From contig NZ_JACHXO010000003.1 of assembly GCF_014192155.1 (NCBI RefSeq), positions 372,001-436,000 on the forward strand: 64,000 nt of DNA, given 5' to 3'. Shown here in pieces: positions 19,034 to 28,179 of this stretch. The notes beneath the pieces are model-generated. The model saw only the letters and a program-made list of their open reading frames with translations, ran no database searches and had not been told where the DNA came from. Made by a program: the position numbers and the translations under genes. Positions within the stretch are counted from its first letter, which is position 1, and every line of letters begins with the position of its first letter. Source of the DNA: Roseateles terrae (lineage in GTDB: Bacteria > Pseudomonadota > Gammaproteobacteria > Burkholderiales > Burkholderiaceae_C).

Positions 19034-20338
19034 TCACGCTTCGTCCGGATCGCCCTGATGCTGCGGCTCCACCACGATCCGCGCATGACGCTGGAAGGTG
19101 AAGTACGCCCACGCCCAGTCGGCGAAGACGCGCAGCCGGTTGCGAAAGCCGATCAGGAAATAGACGTGCACAAACAGCCAGAACAGCCAGGCTGAAAAGC
19201 CGCTGAACTGGATGCTGCCCAGGTCCGCCACCGCCGCCTTGCGGCCGATGGTGGCGAGTGCGCCGTAGTCCCGGTAGCGGAATGCCGGCTCGGAGCGGCC
19301 ATTCATCCGCGCCAGGATCTGCCGCGCTGCATGCCGGCCCGCCTGTTTGGCGCCCGGGCTCACACCTGGCACCGGCTTGCGGCTACCGTCCTTTTCCACA
19401 CTGTGCGCGGCGGCCATGTCGCCCACCACATAGACCTCGGGATGGCCGGGAATGTTCATGTGCTCATCCACGATCACCCGTCCGGCCCGATCCAGCGGCA
19501 CATCCAGCGTACGCGCCAGCGGCGACGCGGCCACGCCGGCGGCCCAGACCTTGGTGTGGGAGGCAATGCGTTCACGCTGACCGTCCGGCCTCTGCAGCTC
19601 CACCCCGGTCTCATCGATGCCGACCACCCGGCTGTTCACCAGCACCGTGACACCCAGCCGCTCCAGCTGCGCCTGCGCCTGGGCAGACTGCGCCGGCTTG
19701 AAGGCGGCAAGCACGCGGTCGGAGCCCTCCACCAGCAGCACCTTCGCGCGGCTGGGATCGATGCGCCGGAATTCGTCCTTGAGGGTGTGGCGGGCAATCT
19801 CGGCCAGCGTGCCGGCCATCTCCACGCCGGTCGGGCCGCCACCGATCACAACGAAGGTGAGCCAGCCGTCCCGCGCCGCCGGCTGGTCGGCCAGCGTCTC
19901 GGCTTTTTCGAAGGCGCTCAGCAGCCGTGCGCGCAGCTTGAAAGCATCTGCCAGGGTCTTGAGTCCCGGCGCATAGGTCTGCCATTGATCGTTGCCGAAG
20001 TAGCTGTGCGTCGCGCCGGCAGCCACGATGAGGTGGTCATAGGTGAGGGTCTGCCCGTCGTCCAGGTGCACCTGCCGCTGGGTCTTGTCGATGGCGCTGA
20101 CCTCGGCCATCAGCACCGTCAGGTTGCGCTGGTGCCGCCGCATGTGCCGGATCGGCGAGGCGATCGACGGGGCCGACAGTCCGGCGGTCGCCACCTGGTA
20201 GAGCAGCGGCTGGAACAGATGATGGTTGCTGCGGTCGATGAGGGTCACCCGCACCGGCGCGCCCTCCAGCACCTTGGTGGCTTCCAGGCCACCGAAGCCG
20301 CACCCAACGATCACGACATGAGGCAATTCGGCATTCAT
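19034..20338 (-). CDS. ndh: Type II NADH dehydrogenase (NAD(P)/FAD oxidoreductase)
   Basis: 434 residues from the ATG at 20338. It has two Rossmann motifs, 'IVGCGFGGLEATKVL' near the N-terminus and 'IGGGPTGVEMAG' in the middle, and a C-terminal amphipathic/hydrophobic stretch ('FSAWLFWLFVHVYFLIGF') that anchors NDH-2 to the membrane. It transfers electrons from NADH to quinone without proton pumping. Divergent from the WYL regulator, with about 60 bp between them. Confidence 0.9.
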   Translation of the reverse strand: MNAELPHVVIVGCGFGGLEATKVLEGAPVRVTLIDRSNHHLFQPLLYQVATAGLSAPSIASPIRHMRRHQRNLTVLMAEVSAIDKTQRQVHLDDGQTLTYDHLIVAAGATHSYFGNDQWQTYAPGLKTLADAFKLRARLLSAFEKAETLADQPAARDGWLTFVVIGGGPTGVEMAGTLAEIARHTLKDEFRRIDPSRAKVLLVEGSDRVLAAFKPAQSAQAQAQLERLGVTVLVNSRVVGIDETGVELQRPDGQRERIASHTKVWAAGVAASPLARTLDVPLDRAGRVIVDEHMNIPGHPEVYVVGDMAAAHSVEKDGSRKPVPGVSPGAKQAGRHAARQILARMNGRSEPAFRYRDYGALATIGRKAAVADLGSIQFSGFSAWLFWLFVHVYFLIGFRNRLRVFADWAWAYFTFQRHARIVVEPQHQGDPDEA

Positions 20339-20399
20339 GCCACAGATAGTAATGGGATGACGACCTTCCTCTGTCAACCCATTCGCTGACAATGCCGCT

Positions 20400-21092
20400 A
20401 TGCGCCGCGCCGACCGCCTGTTTCAGATCGTCCAACTCATCCGCGGACGCCGACTGACCACCGCTGAATTCCTGGCCCAACGTCTGGAGGTGTCCATCCG
20501 TACCGTCTACCGGGACGTGGCCGCCTTGCAGCAGCAAGGGGTGCCGATCGACGGGGAAGCGGGCGTGGGTTACCGGATGAGGGTCGGGTTTGAACTGCCG
20601 CCGCTGATGTTCAGTGCGGAGGAAGCGCAGTCCTTGGTGGCCGCGGTGCGACTGGCCCAGCCGCAGCTCGATGCGGTGCTGGAGCAGCGGGCCGAAGAAG
20701 CGCTGAGCAAGATCCTGGCGGTGCTGCCCGGCACGGCCCGCGCGGCGGCGGAAAGCCTGACGGTGTATGCGCTGCAGCGAGGACTGGATGAGGCCACGCG
20801 GGCGCGGCTGACGCAGTTGCGCCAGGCGACGGAGTCGCGCAACAAGCTGCGGCTGTCGTATCTGGATCTGAATGAGCAGACGACGCAGCGCGTGGTGCGG
20901 CCGCTGGCCTGCTTCTTCTGGGGACCGGTGTGGACCTTCTCCGCCTGGTGTGAACTGCGGGAGGATTTCCGCAGCTTCCGGGTCGACCGGGTGCAGGCGC
21001 TGGAGGTGCTGGAAGAGCGCTTCCGCGATGAACCCGGCAAGACGCTGGCGGATCTGCAGCGGCTGGATAACGCGCGGGAAGACTGGGCATGA
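20400..21092 (+). CDS. YafY-type HTH/WYL transcriptional regulator
   Basis: 230 residues. The N-terminal HTH_11 winged helix is 'FLAQRLEVSIRTVYRDVAALQQQGVPI', followed by a WYL domain ('NKLRLSYLDLNEQTTQRVV') and a C-terminal extension. WYL regulators respond to nucleotides or other ligands and usually control a neighbour; the divergent ndh gene is the obvious candidate (inference). Confidence 0.9.
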   Translation: MRRADRLFQIVQLIRGRRLTTAEFLAQRLEVSIRTVYRDVAALQQQGVPIDGEAGVGYRMRVGFELPPLMFSAEEAQSLVAAVRLAQPQLDAVLEQRAEEALSKILAVLPGTARAAAESLTVYALQRGLDEATRARLTQLRQATESRNKLRLSYLDLNEQTTQRVVRPLACFFWGPVWTFSAWCELREDFRSFRVDRVQALEVLEERFRDEPGKTLADLQRLDNAREDWA

Positions 21093-21115
21093 GCGGGGCA
21101 TGAGTGGGGCCTGAA

Positions 21116-21163
21116 GCGCTCAGGCGCTCAGGCGCTCAGGTGGTCAGGCGCCCAGGGGGTCAC
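21116..21163. repeat. 8-bp tandem repeat (GCGCTCAG)
   Basis: Three perfect units of GCGCTCAG (21116-21139), then degenerate units GTGGTCAG, GCGCCCAG and GGGGTCAC. It lies in the convergent intergenic space between the WYL regulator and the acyltransferase. Most likely slippage-generated; no coding role. Confidence 0.8.
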
Positions 21164-21196
21164 GCGGTCAACGACCCGCCGACCCCGATGCAGATC

Positions 21197-22285
21197 TCAG
21201 CGCGCGGTGACGCCGCCTCGAGGCAGCGTGGCCGCCCGAGGACGCCAGCGCAGCAGCGGTGCTTCCACCCAGTGATAGAACGGCAGCGCCGCGATATTGC
21301 TCAAGCCCCAGGCGGCCAGCAGCGCCAGCGGTGCGAGTGCGTCCAGCATCGGAGCGGGACTCTCGGCACGGTGCTCGTACAGCGCGTTGACGAGCAGGCA
21401 GATCGGGAAGTGGATCAGGAACAGCGCGTAGGCATGGCGCGCGAAGCCTTGCACCCGGTCCTGCAGCCAGGCCGGCCCTTGACCGCGCCGCCACAGTGCG
21501 ACGACCACGGCGGTCAGGCCCGCGACCACCAGGCGCTCGCGGAATTGCAGCATCAGGGAGGACACCATCAGCGCCGCCATGCCCGCCAGCGCAGCGCGCC
21601 GCCAGGGCTGCGGCCACGACTGGCACCAGAACAGCAGGGCGCCCAGGCCATAGGCACCGAAGAAGTAGATCGCATAGGCATCCAGCGACGCCATGCGGTT
21701 GAACTGCAGCAGCGACGCCGCACACAGGGCACCCACGAGGACCGGCAGCACCCACTGACGGGTGGCACGGCGCAGCGGCAGGCGGCGCAGGCTCCACATC
21801 ACCAGCAGCAACAGGGCAAACAGCTGGAAGTCGATGGCCACATACCAGGCGCCGACGGTGAGCGCATCCACACCCAGCAGGTCATGCACCAGCAGCGCAT
21901 GGGCCAGCAGCTGGAAGGCCTCCACCTGGGCCGGCACCAGCTCCGGCAGCAGCGGCTCCACCAGCCAGGAGGCCAGCAGCGTCAGCACGACGGCGGCCAT
22001 GAACGGCGGCACGAGGCGCCAGTAGCGCTGGGCCAGCAGCGCGGGTGCGGCGTGATGCAGATGGGGTTCCTGCGCCGACAGCGCGCGGGCGCTCAGGTAG
22101 CCGCCCAGCACGAGGAACACCTGCACGGCCATGCGGCCGTAGTCGTAGAGCCAGCCCGTCAGCAGCGGAAAAAGGCTGTGCATTGCTTCGGCGATCGGGC
22201 CGTAGACGGACAGATGGTGCAAGACGATCAGCTGCGCTGCGACGGCCCGGAGGGCGTCCAACGGAAAAAGACGGGCGGCGGCCAT
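21197..22285 (-). CDS. Acyltransferase 3 family membrane protein
   Basis: 362 residues with about ten transmembrane segments. The N-terminal 'LDALRAVAAQLIVLHHLSVYG' carries the Arg and His seen in OafA/YrhL-type acyltransferases that acylate surface glycans, lipids or exported molecules. The acceptor is unknown. The start at 22285 lies only 18 bp after a terminator, so it must have its own promoter inside or just upstream of that hairpin, or depend on readthrough. Confidence 0.85.
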   Translation of the reverse strand: MAAARLFPLDALRAVAAQLIVLHHLSVYGPIAEAMHSLFPLLTGWLYDYGRMAVQVFLVLGGYLSARALSAQEPHLHHAAPALLAQRYWRLVPPFMAAVVLTLLASWLVEPLLPELVPAQVEAFQLLAHALLVHDLLGVDALTVGAWYVAIDFQLFALLLLVMWSLRRLPLRRATRQWVLPVLVGALCAASLLQFNRMASLDAYAIYFFGAYGLGALLFWCQSWPQPWRRAALAGMAALMVSSLMLQFRERLVVAGLTAVVVALWRRGQGPAWLQDRVQGFARHAYALFLIHFPICLLVNALYEHRAESPAPMLDALAPLALLAAWGLSNIAALPFYHWVEAPLLRWRPRAATLPRGGVTAR

Positions 22286-22302
22286 GGCAAAGAACGATCA
22301 GG

Positions 22303-22330
22303 AAAAACGGCGGCCACCGCAGGGTGGCCG
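22303..22330 (-). terminator. Rho-independent terminator after the CoxG-like gene
   Basis: Perfect 8-bp stem CGGCCACC / GGTGGCCG with a 4-nt loop; the 3' side leftward continues as GCCG then TTTTT (A-run 22303-22307). It follows the CoxG-like gene and directly precedes the acyltransferase start. Confidence 0.8.
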
Positions 22331-22446
22331 TCAGATGGGGCGTGATTCTAAAGGGGGTGGGGGGAAACACCCGCTCCGGCTGACGCAGTTCGCCCACGCC
22401 AAGCCGACGGGCGGTACGGCCCGGTCGGCAAACGGCGAGCCCATGA

Positions 22447-23031
22447 TTACTTGGCGGGTGGGTCGCGACGCGGTTTGGGCTTGGGCGCCGGATACAGCGT
22501 GCCGTTGAAGATGCCCGCAAACCAGCCCAGGTACCAGTCGAGCAGACGCTGCGGCCACGGCTTGCGCACCGGGGGCATGGGCACCGGCAGATGGCTGGCG
22601 TGACGCGCCCGGATCACCGCCTCCAGCGACTGAAGCTGTTTTTTCAGCGCGGTGATGCTGCGCAGCTTCAGTCCGCCGGGTTGCTGCTCGGTCTGCAGCA
22701 CGACTGACCAATGGAGCAGCGTGCGCTCATCGCCCAGCAGTTCGAGACGGCACTGCACTTGCCCTTGCACCGCGCCGGTGGTGTCACCCTGGCCTTCGAA
22801 GCTGAAGCGCAGGCGGCTGGGCCGCTCGACGTCCCGCAGCTGCACCTGACCTTCAAAGCCGGGCAGCGTCAGGCGATAGCTGGCGCCATCGGGCTGCGCG
22901 GTCAGCGACGCCTGCGGGCCGTGAAAGGTCGCCAGGGCCTCGGCGAGCAGCGGCAGGTCGTGCAGCGACGACCAGGCGGTGGCGCGGGGCACCGGCACAG
23001 TCAGGTCGTCGTGAAGGGTCAGGGTGGGCAT
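22447..23031 (-). CDS. SRPBCC/CoxG-like protein
   Basis: 194 residues from the ATG at 23031; an ATG at 23055 would add eight residues without a better ribosome-binding site. The N-terminus 'LHDDLTVPVPRATAWSSLHD' is the typical START-like opening of CoxG (PF06240) proteins. The C-terminal part ends in an amphipathic 'LDWYLGWFAGIFNG' and a basic Pro/Lys tail. CoxG in CO-dehydrogenase systems helps anchor or mature the molybdenum hydroxylase. Divergent from xdhC; no hydroxylase genes are near. Confidence 0.75.
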   Translation of the reverse strand: MPTLTLHDDLTVPVPRATAWSSLHDLPLLAEALATFHGPQASLTAQPDGASYRLTLPGFEGQVQLRDVERPSRLRFSFEGQGDTTGAVQGQVQCRLELLGDERTLLHWSVVLQTEQQPGGLKLRSITALKKQLQSLEAVIRARHASHLPVPMPPVRKPWPQRLLDWYLGWFAGIFNGTLYPAPKPKPRRDPPAK

Positions 23032-23103
23032 GGGCGGATTGTCGCCGCTGGTCATCCCGATGGGTTTCAAGCGGTACGCCGCGTTATTGGATATGTTCCG
23101 GAT

Positions 23104-24111
23104 ATGGACAACATGGATTTGCAAGTGCTGCGCCAGGTGCAGCAATGGCTGGATGCGGATCAGCGGGTGGTGCTGGGCACGATCACGCGGACCTGGGGCT
23201 CGGCGCCACGGCCGGTCGGTGCGGTGGTGGCGGTGCGCCAGGACGGGACGATTGCCGGCTCGGTCTCGGGCGGTTGCATTGAGGACGACCTGATTGCACG
23301 GATCCGGGAAGGTGCGCTGCGGCTGGAGCGGCCGGAGCTGGTCCGCTATGGCGTGGGGGCGGAAGCGGCGCAGCGCTTCGGGCTGCCGTGTGGCGGCACG
23401 CTGGAGCTGATGCTGGAGCCGCTCGGCCCGCAGTCCGCGCTGCATGCGCTGCTGGAGCGGCTGGGGCGCGGCGAGCGGGTCGTGCGCCGACTGGATCTGG
23501 CCACGGGTGCGGTGACCCTGTCAGCGCCCGGCGAGCAGGGCGGTGACAGCGCCGACCGGCTGGTGCTGACCGACGAGGCGCTGGTGACGCATCATGGGCC
23601 GCAATGGCGGCTGTTGATCATTGGCGCCGGGCAACTGAGCGACTATCTGGCGCGCATGGCCCTGGCGCTGGACTACCAGGTGAAGGTCTGCGATCCGCGG
23701 GATGACTACCCGTGGACGCTGGCGGGGGTGCCGCTGACGCGCGACATGCCGGACGATGTGGTGTTGGCGCTGAAGCCGGATGGGCACACGGCGGTGGTCG
23801 CGCTGACGCATGACCCGAAGCTGGATGACTTGGCGCTGATGGAAGCCCTGCGCAGCCCGGCGTTTTATGTGGGCGCGATCGGCTCCCGTGTGAATCAGGC
23901 CAAACGCCGCGCGCGGCTGAAGGAGCACTTTGACCTCGACGACGCTGCACTGGCCCGTCTGCACGGCCCGGTGGGCCTGCACATCGGCGCCCGCACGCCG
24001 CCGGAGATCGCGCTCTCCATCCTGGCGCACATGACTGCGGAGCGCTACGGCGTGCAGATCAGCGCCACGCCGACGGCGCCTGCCGGCATCGACGCCGGCT
24101 GCAGCCTCTGA
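23104..24111 (+). CDS. xdhC: XdhC/CoxI-family molybdenum hydroxylase maturation protein
   Basis: 335 residues from the ATG at 23104. The N-terminal XdhC_CoxI domain contains 'GSAPRPVGAVVAV' and 'GSVSGGCIEDDL'; the C-terminal Rossmann-type XdhC domain contains 'LLIIGAGQLSDYLARMA' and 'YVGAIGSRVNQAKRR'. XdhC proteins bind Mo cofactor and help its sulfuration and insertion into xanthine-dehydrogenase-type enzymes. It is paired divergently with a CoxG-like gene, but the catalytic subunits are not in the window. Confidence 0.88.
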   Translation: MDNMDLQVLRQVQQWLDADQRVVLGTITRTWGSAPRPVGAVVAVRQDGTIAGSVSGGCIEDDLIARIREGALRLERPELVRYGVGAEAAQRFGLPCGGTLELMLEPLGPQSALHALLERLGRGERVVRRLDLATGAVTLSAPGEQGGDSADRLVLTDEALVTHHGPQWRLLIIGAGQLSDYLARMALALDYQVKVCDPRDDYPWTLAGVPLTRDMPDDVVLALKPDGHTAVVALTHDPKLDDLALMEALRSPAFYVGAIGSRVNQAKRRARLKEHFDLDDAALARLHGPVGLHIGARTPPEIALSILAHMTAERYGVQISATPTAPAGIDAGCSL

Positions 24112-24138
24112 TCGTGGTCAAGCGCGCAGCGGCGCGCT

Positions 24139-24897
24139 TCACTTCATCGAGTAGCCACGGCCATCCATGCAGGCCTCGACGGCGCGATTGAAGATGTTGG
24201 CGTCATTCATCGCCGCCGGCTGCGTCGTCGCCCACCGGTTGCATTCCTGCCGGTCCGCTTCCGTCTGCTGCGCGCTCTGCCCATTGCGCGGATAGATGAT
24301 CGGATCGGGCCTTGGCGGCGGCGTCATCGCCACCTGCGCCTGCGGCACCACCTCCGCCCCCGGGGGCGGCGCCACCACCACATACCCGGCCGGTGCCGCG
24401 CTGTAGTAGATGCCATTGGCGTAGTAATACGGCAGCCCCCCGATGCGCAGCGTCACATACGCTGACGGCAGCACCGGCACCACCAGTCCCACCGGCGGCA
24501 CGATCACCCGGTAACGCGGCCCCCAGGGCTCATACCAGACCCCACCGCCATACCAGTAGCGCCCGCCGACATAAGCGGCGCCCGGCGGCAGCCCATGCGC
24601 CACATAGCCCGGTGCGGGGTAGTAGTGGTCATGGTGATAGCGGGAATCGAAGTTCAGCCCGATGCTCACACTGGTCCGGGGCCCGCCGCCGCCGTGGCCA
24701 TGCCAGCGGTCCTGCGCCGCTGCCAGGCCTGAGGCCAGGACCAGGGCGACGGGAATCAGCCAGCGGAGGGCCTCACCGGAACGCGAAAGCACGCGCGGGT
24801 CGGAGCGAGAACGCGAGCCCGATTCGAAGCCCGGTTCGAAGCCCGATTGGGAGCCCGAATGGGAGATCGAGCGGGAGCTGCTTGAAAAACTGCGCAT
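24139..24897 (-). CDS. DUF6515-like exported protein
   Basis: 252 residues from the ATG at 24897; a TTG at 24942 is possible. After a repeat-encoded Ser/Gly/Arg-rich head of about 35 residues there is a signal-like segment ('LRWLIPVALVLASGLAAAQ'), so export is likely although the n-region is unusually long. The mature part is rich in Gly, Tyr and Pro, with 'PYYYANGIYYSAAPAGYVVV' as in DUF6515. The C-terminal segment has two Cys in 'ECNRWA...ACMDGRGY', a pattern seen at the end of several small envelope proteins. Function unknown. Confidence 0.72.
   Translation of the reverse strand: MRSFSSSSRSISHSGSQSGFEPGFESGSRSRSDPRVLSRSGEALRWLIPVALVLASGLAAAQDRWHGHGGGGPRTSVSIGLNFDSRYHHDHYYPAPGYVAHGLPPGAAYVGGRYWYGGGVWYEPWGPRYRVIVPPVGLVVPVLPSAYVTLRIGGLPYYYANGIYYSAAPAGYVVVAPPPGAEVVPQAQVAMTPPPRPDPIIYPRNGQSAQQTEADRQECNRWATTQPAAMNDANIFNRAVEACMDGRGYSMK
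24817..24864. repeat. 12-bp tandem repeat inside the DUF6515-like gene
   Basis: Four units beginning GCCCG (GCCCGATTCGAA, GCCCGGTTCGAA, GCCCGATTGGGA, GCCCGAATGGGA), in frame, encoding the Ser/Gly/Phe/Glu head before the signal segment. A fifth degenerate unit follows. Confidence 0.85.
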
Positions 24898-25100
24898 GAT
24901 GGAGATGCCAGATCGGCCCAACAAGTTCAGGTGAATATTCAACGCCAGCCGGGGGTGCCGCGTCTACGGGGCGCCGTATCCGCGCGGTAAAGATCCATTG
25001 CTCGCCGAAGCGGGAAGCCTGCGCCCGCTGCCCCGGGATGCGCTCTCGGTCAATGCGATGATGCACCTCCCGCCCCCGCGGCGCCCCAACGTGCCTGCCC

Positions 25101-25748
25101 ATGATCGAACTGCACTACTTCCCCAGCAATGCCAGCATGGCGCCCCACATCCTGCTGCAGGAACTGGGGGTGGATTTCCAACTGCGTCTGGTGGACCGCA
25201 ACCGCAATGAGCACAAGTCGCCCGAGTTCCTGAAACTCAACCCCAACGGCCTGCTGCCGGTGTTGTGCGACGGCGACCTGGTGCTGCACGAGACCGCCGC
25301 CATCCTGCTGCATCTGGCCGACACCCATCCGGACGTCAGCCTGGTGCCGCCGCTGGGTTCCAAGGAGCGCGCACTCACCTACAAGTGGCTGATGTGGCTG
25401 ACCAATACGCTGCAGCCGGCCTTGATCGCCTACTACTACCCCGAACGCTGGGTGGCCGAGGGCAACACCGCCGGCGCCGCCGAGGTGAAAGCAGCCGCCG
25501 AAGCCCGCATCGGCGGGCAGCTGGACCTGCTGGCCGCTGAATTCGAACGCCACGGCGGCCCCTGGCTGCTGGGTGAGCGCTACAGCCTGCTGGATCCGTT
25601 GGTCTTCATGCTGTGTCGCTGGACGCGCGGCTTTGCCCACCCGGCCCGAGCCCGCCCGGTGCTGGGGGCCTATCTGGACCGGATGGCCCAGCGACCTGCG
25701 GTCGTGCGGGCGCTGGAAACCGAGGCGCTGCCCAAGCCCTGGTACTGA
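25101..25748 (+). CDS. Glutathione S-transferase family protein
   Basis: 215 residues. The N-terminal thioredoxin-like domain starts 'MIELHYFPSNASMAPHILLQ' with a Ser near the usual catalytic position, 'NPNGLLPVL' (cis-Pro) and 'HETAAILLHLAD' (glutathione gamma-Glu contact). An all-helical C-terminal domain follows. Conjugation or glutathione-dependent reduction of an unknown substrate is likely. It is convergent with the penicillin acylase gene. Confidence 0.9.
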   Translation: MIELHYFPSNASMAPHILLQELGVDFQLRLVDRNRNEHKSPEFLKLNPNGLLPVLCDGDLVLHETAAILLHLADTHPDVSLVPPLGSKERALTYKWLMWLTNTLQPALIAYYYPERWVAEGNTAGAAEVKAAAEARIGGQLDLLAAEFERHGGPWLLGERYSLLDPLVFMLCRWTRGFAHPARARPVLGAYLDRMAQRPAVVRALETEALPKPWY

Positions 25749-25764
25749 TCGAGGGCTCGCCCGC

Positions 25765-28179
25765 TCAGGGCTTGAGCACCAGACGACCTTCGCTGTGCGC
25801 CGCCACATCGGCCGGCGCCGTCCATTCACGGCGGTACTGGCCATTGGCCAGCAACTCCGCCTGATCGGCGTAGTGCGGATCCGGCCAGACACCGCTCTGA
25901 CCGACCGGATTCACTCCCAGCGCTTCCTGCGGCCGGGCGAAGTCGATCAACCGGCGGGTCGAGGGCCCATAGACCACGGACCACGGCGCATCGCCACCCC
26001 GCTGGGCGAAGTTGTTGGGCACCTCATGGCCGCCGGGCACCTGCATCGGGCCGACGTTGAAGATCAGGTCCAGCGGTTTTTGACGGCCCAGCGGATGCTC
26101 ATGCGTCAGCGTGTGGACCGCCCCCCAGCGCCAGGACTCCGGCTGCGGTCCCATCGTTTGACGCAGATGCGCCAGCGCCGCCTTCCAGGCCTGGCGGACG
26201 ATGTCCGCCTGCGTTTCCTTCTGCGGCGTGGCGCGGTTGTCCCACCAGGGGGACGTGGCGTCCTGCACCAGGCGCGGCAGCGCATGGTCCAGGGCGCGTG
26301 TGCGGCGCAGGTTGTCGAACTGGACGTCACCCAGTTCGTCCTTCATCGTGGCCTTGAGCAGCTCCTGCATGAACTGCGCAAAGAGCACCGGGGCCAGACC
26401 GTCAGTCCGGTAGGCGCCATTCCATCGGGCCAGCGCCTCCACCAGCGGCTGCTCTTCGCCGGAGGCGGCCGCGCGCAGCAGCGGAATCAGGGGCCGCAAC
26501 ACCTTGGGACCGTAATCGGTCTGCACATCCAGCTGCAGGGCCTGGCTGTTGGCCAGGTCCCATCGCTTGCCCTGGCTCAGCAGTCCGTCCAGGCGACGGC
26601 CCCGCTCTTCCAGGTTGTAGTAACCCGGCACCGGCCGCACGGCGTCCGGCTGGAAATTCGCCGACACGATGTAGCCCCGCGCCGGATTCTCCTCATGCGG
26701 GTTGTCCTCGAACGGATAGAAGCCGAGCTTGTCGGCTTCGTTGGTGGCGCCGTCCAGGATGAACGTGGGATTCACGCCGTCCGGGCGGATCGGCAGCTTG
26801 CCGGCGGCCCACCAGGCGATGTCGCCGGTCGCATTGGCCCACACCACGTTCAGGCCCGGCGCATGGATCATCGACGCCGCCTGGCGGGCCTGATCCAGCG
26901 TATCCGCACGGTTGAGCCGGTAGAAGGCGTCCAGCACCGGATTCTCGGTTTCGAGGAAGGCCCACCACATGGCGATGGGCCGGCTGCCCTTGTCGCCGGG
27001 CAGCGCGTCGTTGACGATCGGGCCGTGCGGTGATCGGCGCAGCGTGATCATCTGGTCGGGCTGGCCCTTGACCTTCAGGATCTCCTGGCGGGACGTCATC
27101 GCCACCCATCGACCACCCACCCAGACCTCGTTCGGATTGGCCGGATTGACCTTCTCCGCGACGAAGTCGACGTCGTCGTTCTGGAACATGGTGAGCGTCC
27201 AGCCGAAGCGCTGGTTGTGTCCCAGCAGCGCCATCGGCGTCAGCGCCAGATGGTGGCCATACAGCTCGTATTGCGGCGTCTTGAGATGCGCTTCCCACCA
27301 GACGGCAGGCGCTGAATATGCGATGTGTGGATCCCCGGCCAGCAGCGGCTTGCCGCTGGCGGTGCGGCTGCCGGCCACCACCCAGCCGTTGCTGCCTTCA
27401 AACTGCGGCAGGCCGGCGAGCGAGGCGGCGCGGTCGCTCAGGGCCGCCAGGCGGGTCATGGTGCCGGTCCAGTCGCCGGGGCCGCCGCGGCGGGCCACCG
27501 GCGGCTCGGCCAGCAGCGCGCCGCCGGTTTTCCAGTCCAGATCGAAGATGCGCAGGTAGTCCGGACCGAGCTGGTCGCGGATGGTCGTCATCGCGGGTTC
27601 GGTGCGGAAGGCGGCAGCAAAACTGTAGGCCAGATAACCGGCCACGCTCAGCGTGTCCGCGACGGTGAACGGGCGCTTGGGGATGCCCAGCACCTCAAAT
27701 TCCAGTGGCGCCGGCCGGCTGGCCTGGTACTGGTTGATGCCGTCCAGATAGGCCTGCAGGGCGCGCATCGCGCCGGGCTGGGCCAGGACGGCCGGAGTGA
27801 CCTGCGCCGCCATGCGGTCCGCCCGTTCCCGGATGCCCAGGGCGCGGAACAGCCGGTCCGTCTCAATCAGCTTGGGGCCCAGCACCTCGGCCAGTTCCCC
27901 ACGCGAGAGGCGGCGCAGCATCTCCATCTGGAACAACCGGTCCTGCGCATGCAGGTAGCCCAGCGCCCGGTACAGATCGTCCTCGTTCCCCGCCTCGATG
28001 TGCGGCACGCCCCAGTTGTCGTACTGAACCTGGACCGTGGCCTTGAGGCCGGGCAGTTGCAGTTCTCCGTCACGGACCGGCTGCTTGCGCTGCAGGTGCC
28101 AGGTGGCGCCGGCCGCGAACAGGGCCGACAGCACCGTCACCGACACCGCGCCACGGCGCAGCCAGGTCCCAACGGTCAT
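25765..28179 (-). CDS. Penicillin acylase family amidase
   Basis: 804 residues. There is an N-terminal membrane/signal segment (~10-28), then the alpha region with 'DNWGVPHIEAGNEDDLYRALGYLHAQDRLFQME'. The Ntn nucleophile is S263 in 'FEGSNGWVVAG', with autocleavage expected between G262 and S263 to give a periplasmic alpha/beta heterodimer. Relatives hydrolyse penicillins, acyl-homoserine lactones or other N-acyl amides; the substrate cannot be told here. Its start overlaps the stop of the anchored receiver gene (ATGA), so the two are coupled. Confidence 0.92.
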   Translation of the reverse strand: MTVGTWLRRGAVSVTVLSALFAAGATWHLQRKQPVRDGELQLPGLKATVQVQYDNWGVPHIEAGNEDDLYRALGYLHAQDRLFQMEMLRRLSRGELAEVLGPKLIETDRLFRALGIRERADRMAAQVTPAVLAQPGAMRALQAYLDGINQYQASRPAPLEFEVLGIPKRPFTVADTLSVAGYLAYSFAAAFRTEPAMTTIRDQLGPDYLRIFDLDWKTGGALLAEPPVARRGGPGDWTGTMTRLAALSDRAASLAGLPQFEGSNGWVVAGSRTASGKPLLAGDPHIAYSAPAVWWEAHLKTPQYELYGHHLALTPMALLGHNQRFGWTLTMFQNDDVDFVAEKVNPANPNEVWVGGRWVAMTSRQEILKVKGQPDQMITLRRSPHGPIVNDALPGDKGSRPIAMWWAFLETENPVLDAFYRLNRADTLDQARQAASMIHAPGLNVVWANATGDIAWWAAGKLPIRPDGVNPTFILDGATNEADKLGFYPFEDNPHEENPARGYIVSANFQPDAVRPVPGYYNLEERGRRLDGLLSQGKRWDLANSQALQLDVQTDYGPKVLRPLIPLLRAAASGEEQPLVEALARWNGAYRTDGLAPVLFAQFMQELLKATMKDELGDVQFDNLRRTRALDHALPRLVQDATSPWWDNRATPQKETQADIVRQAWKAALAHLRQTMGPQPESWRWGAVHTLTHEHPLGRQKPLDLIFNVGPMQVPGGHEVPNNFAQRGGDAPWSVVYGPSTRRLIDFARPQEALGVNPVGQSGVWPDPHYADQAELLANGQYRREWTAPADVAAHSEGRLVLKP

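Noticed and set aside
21116-21163. CRISPR-like array
   Set aside because: Units are 8 bp with no spacers; simple tandem repeat. No cas genes in the window.
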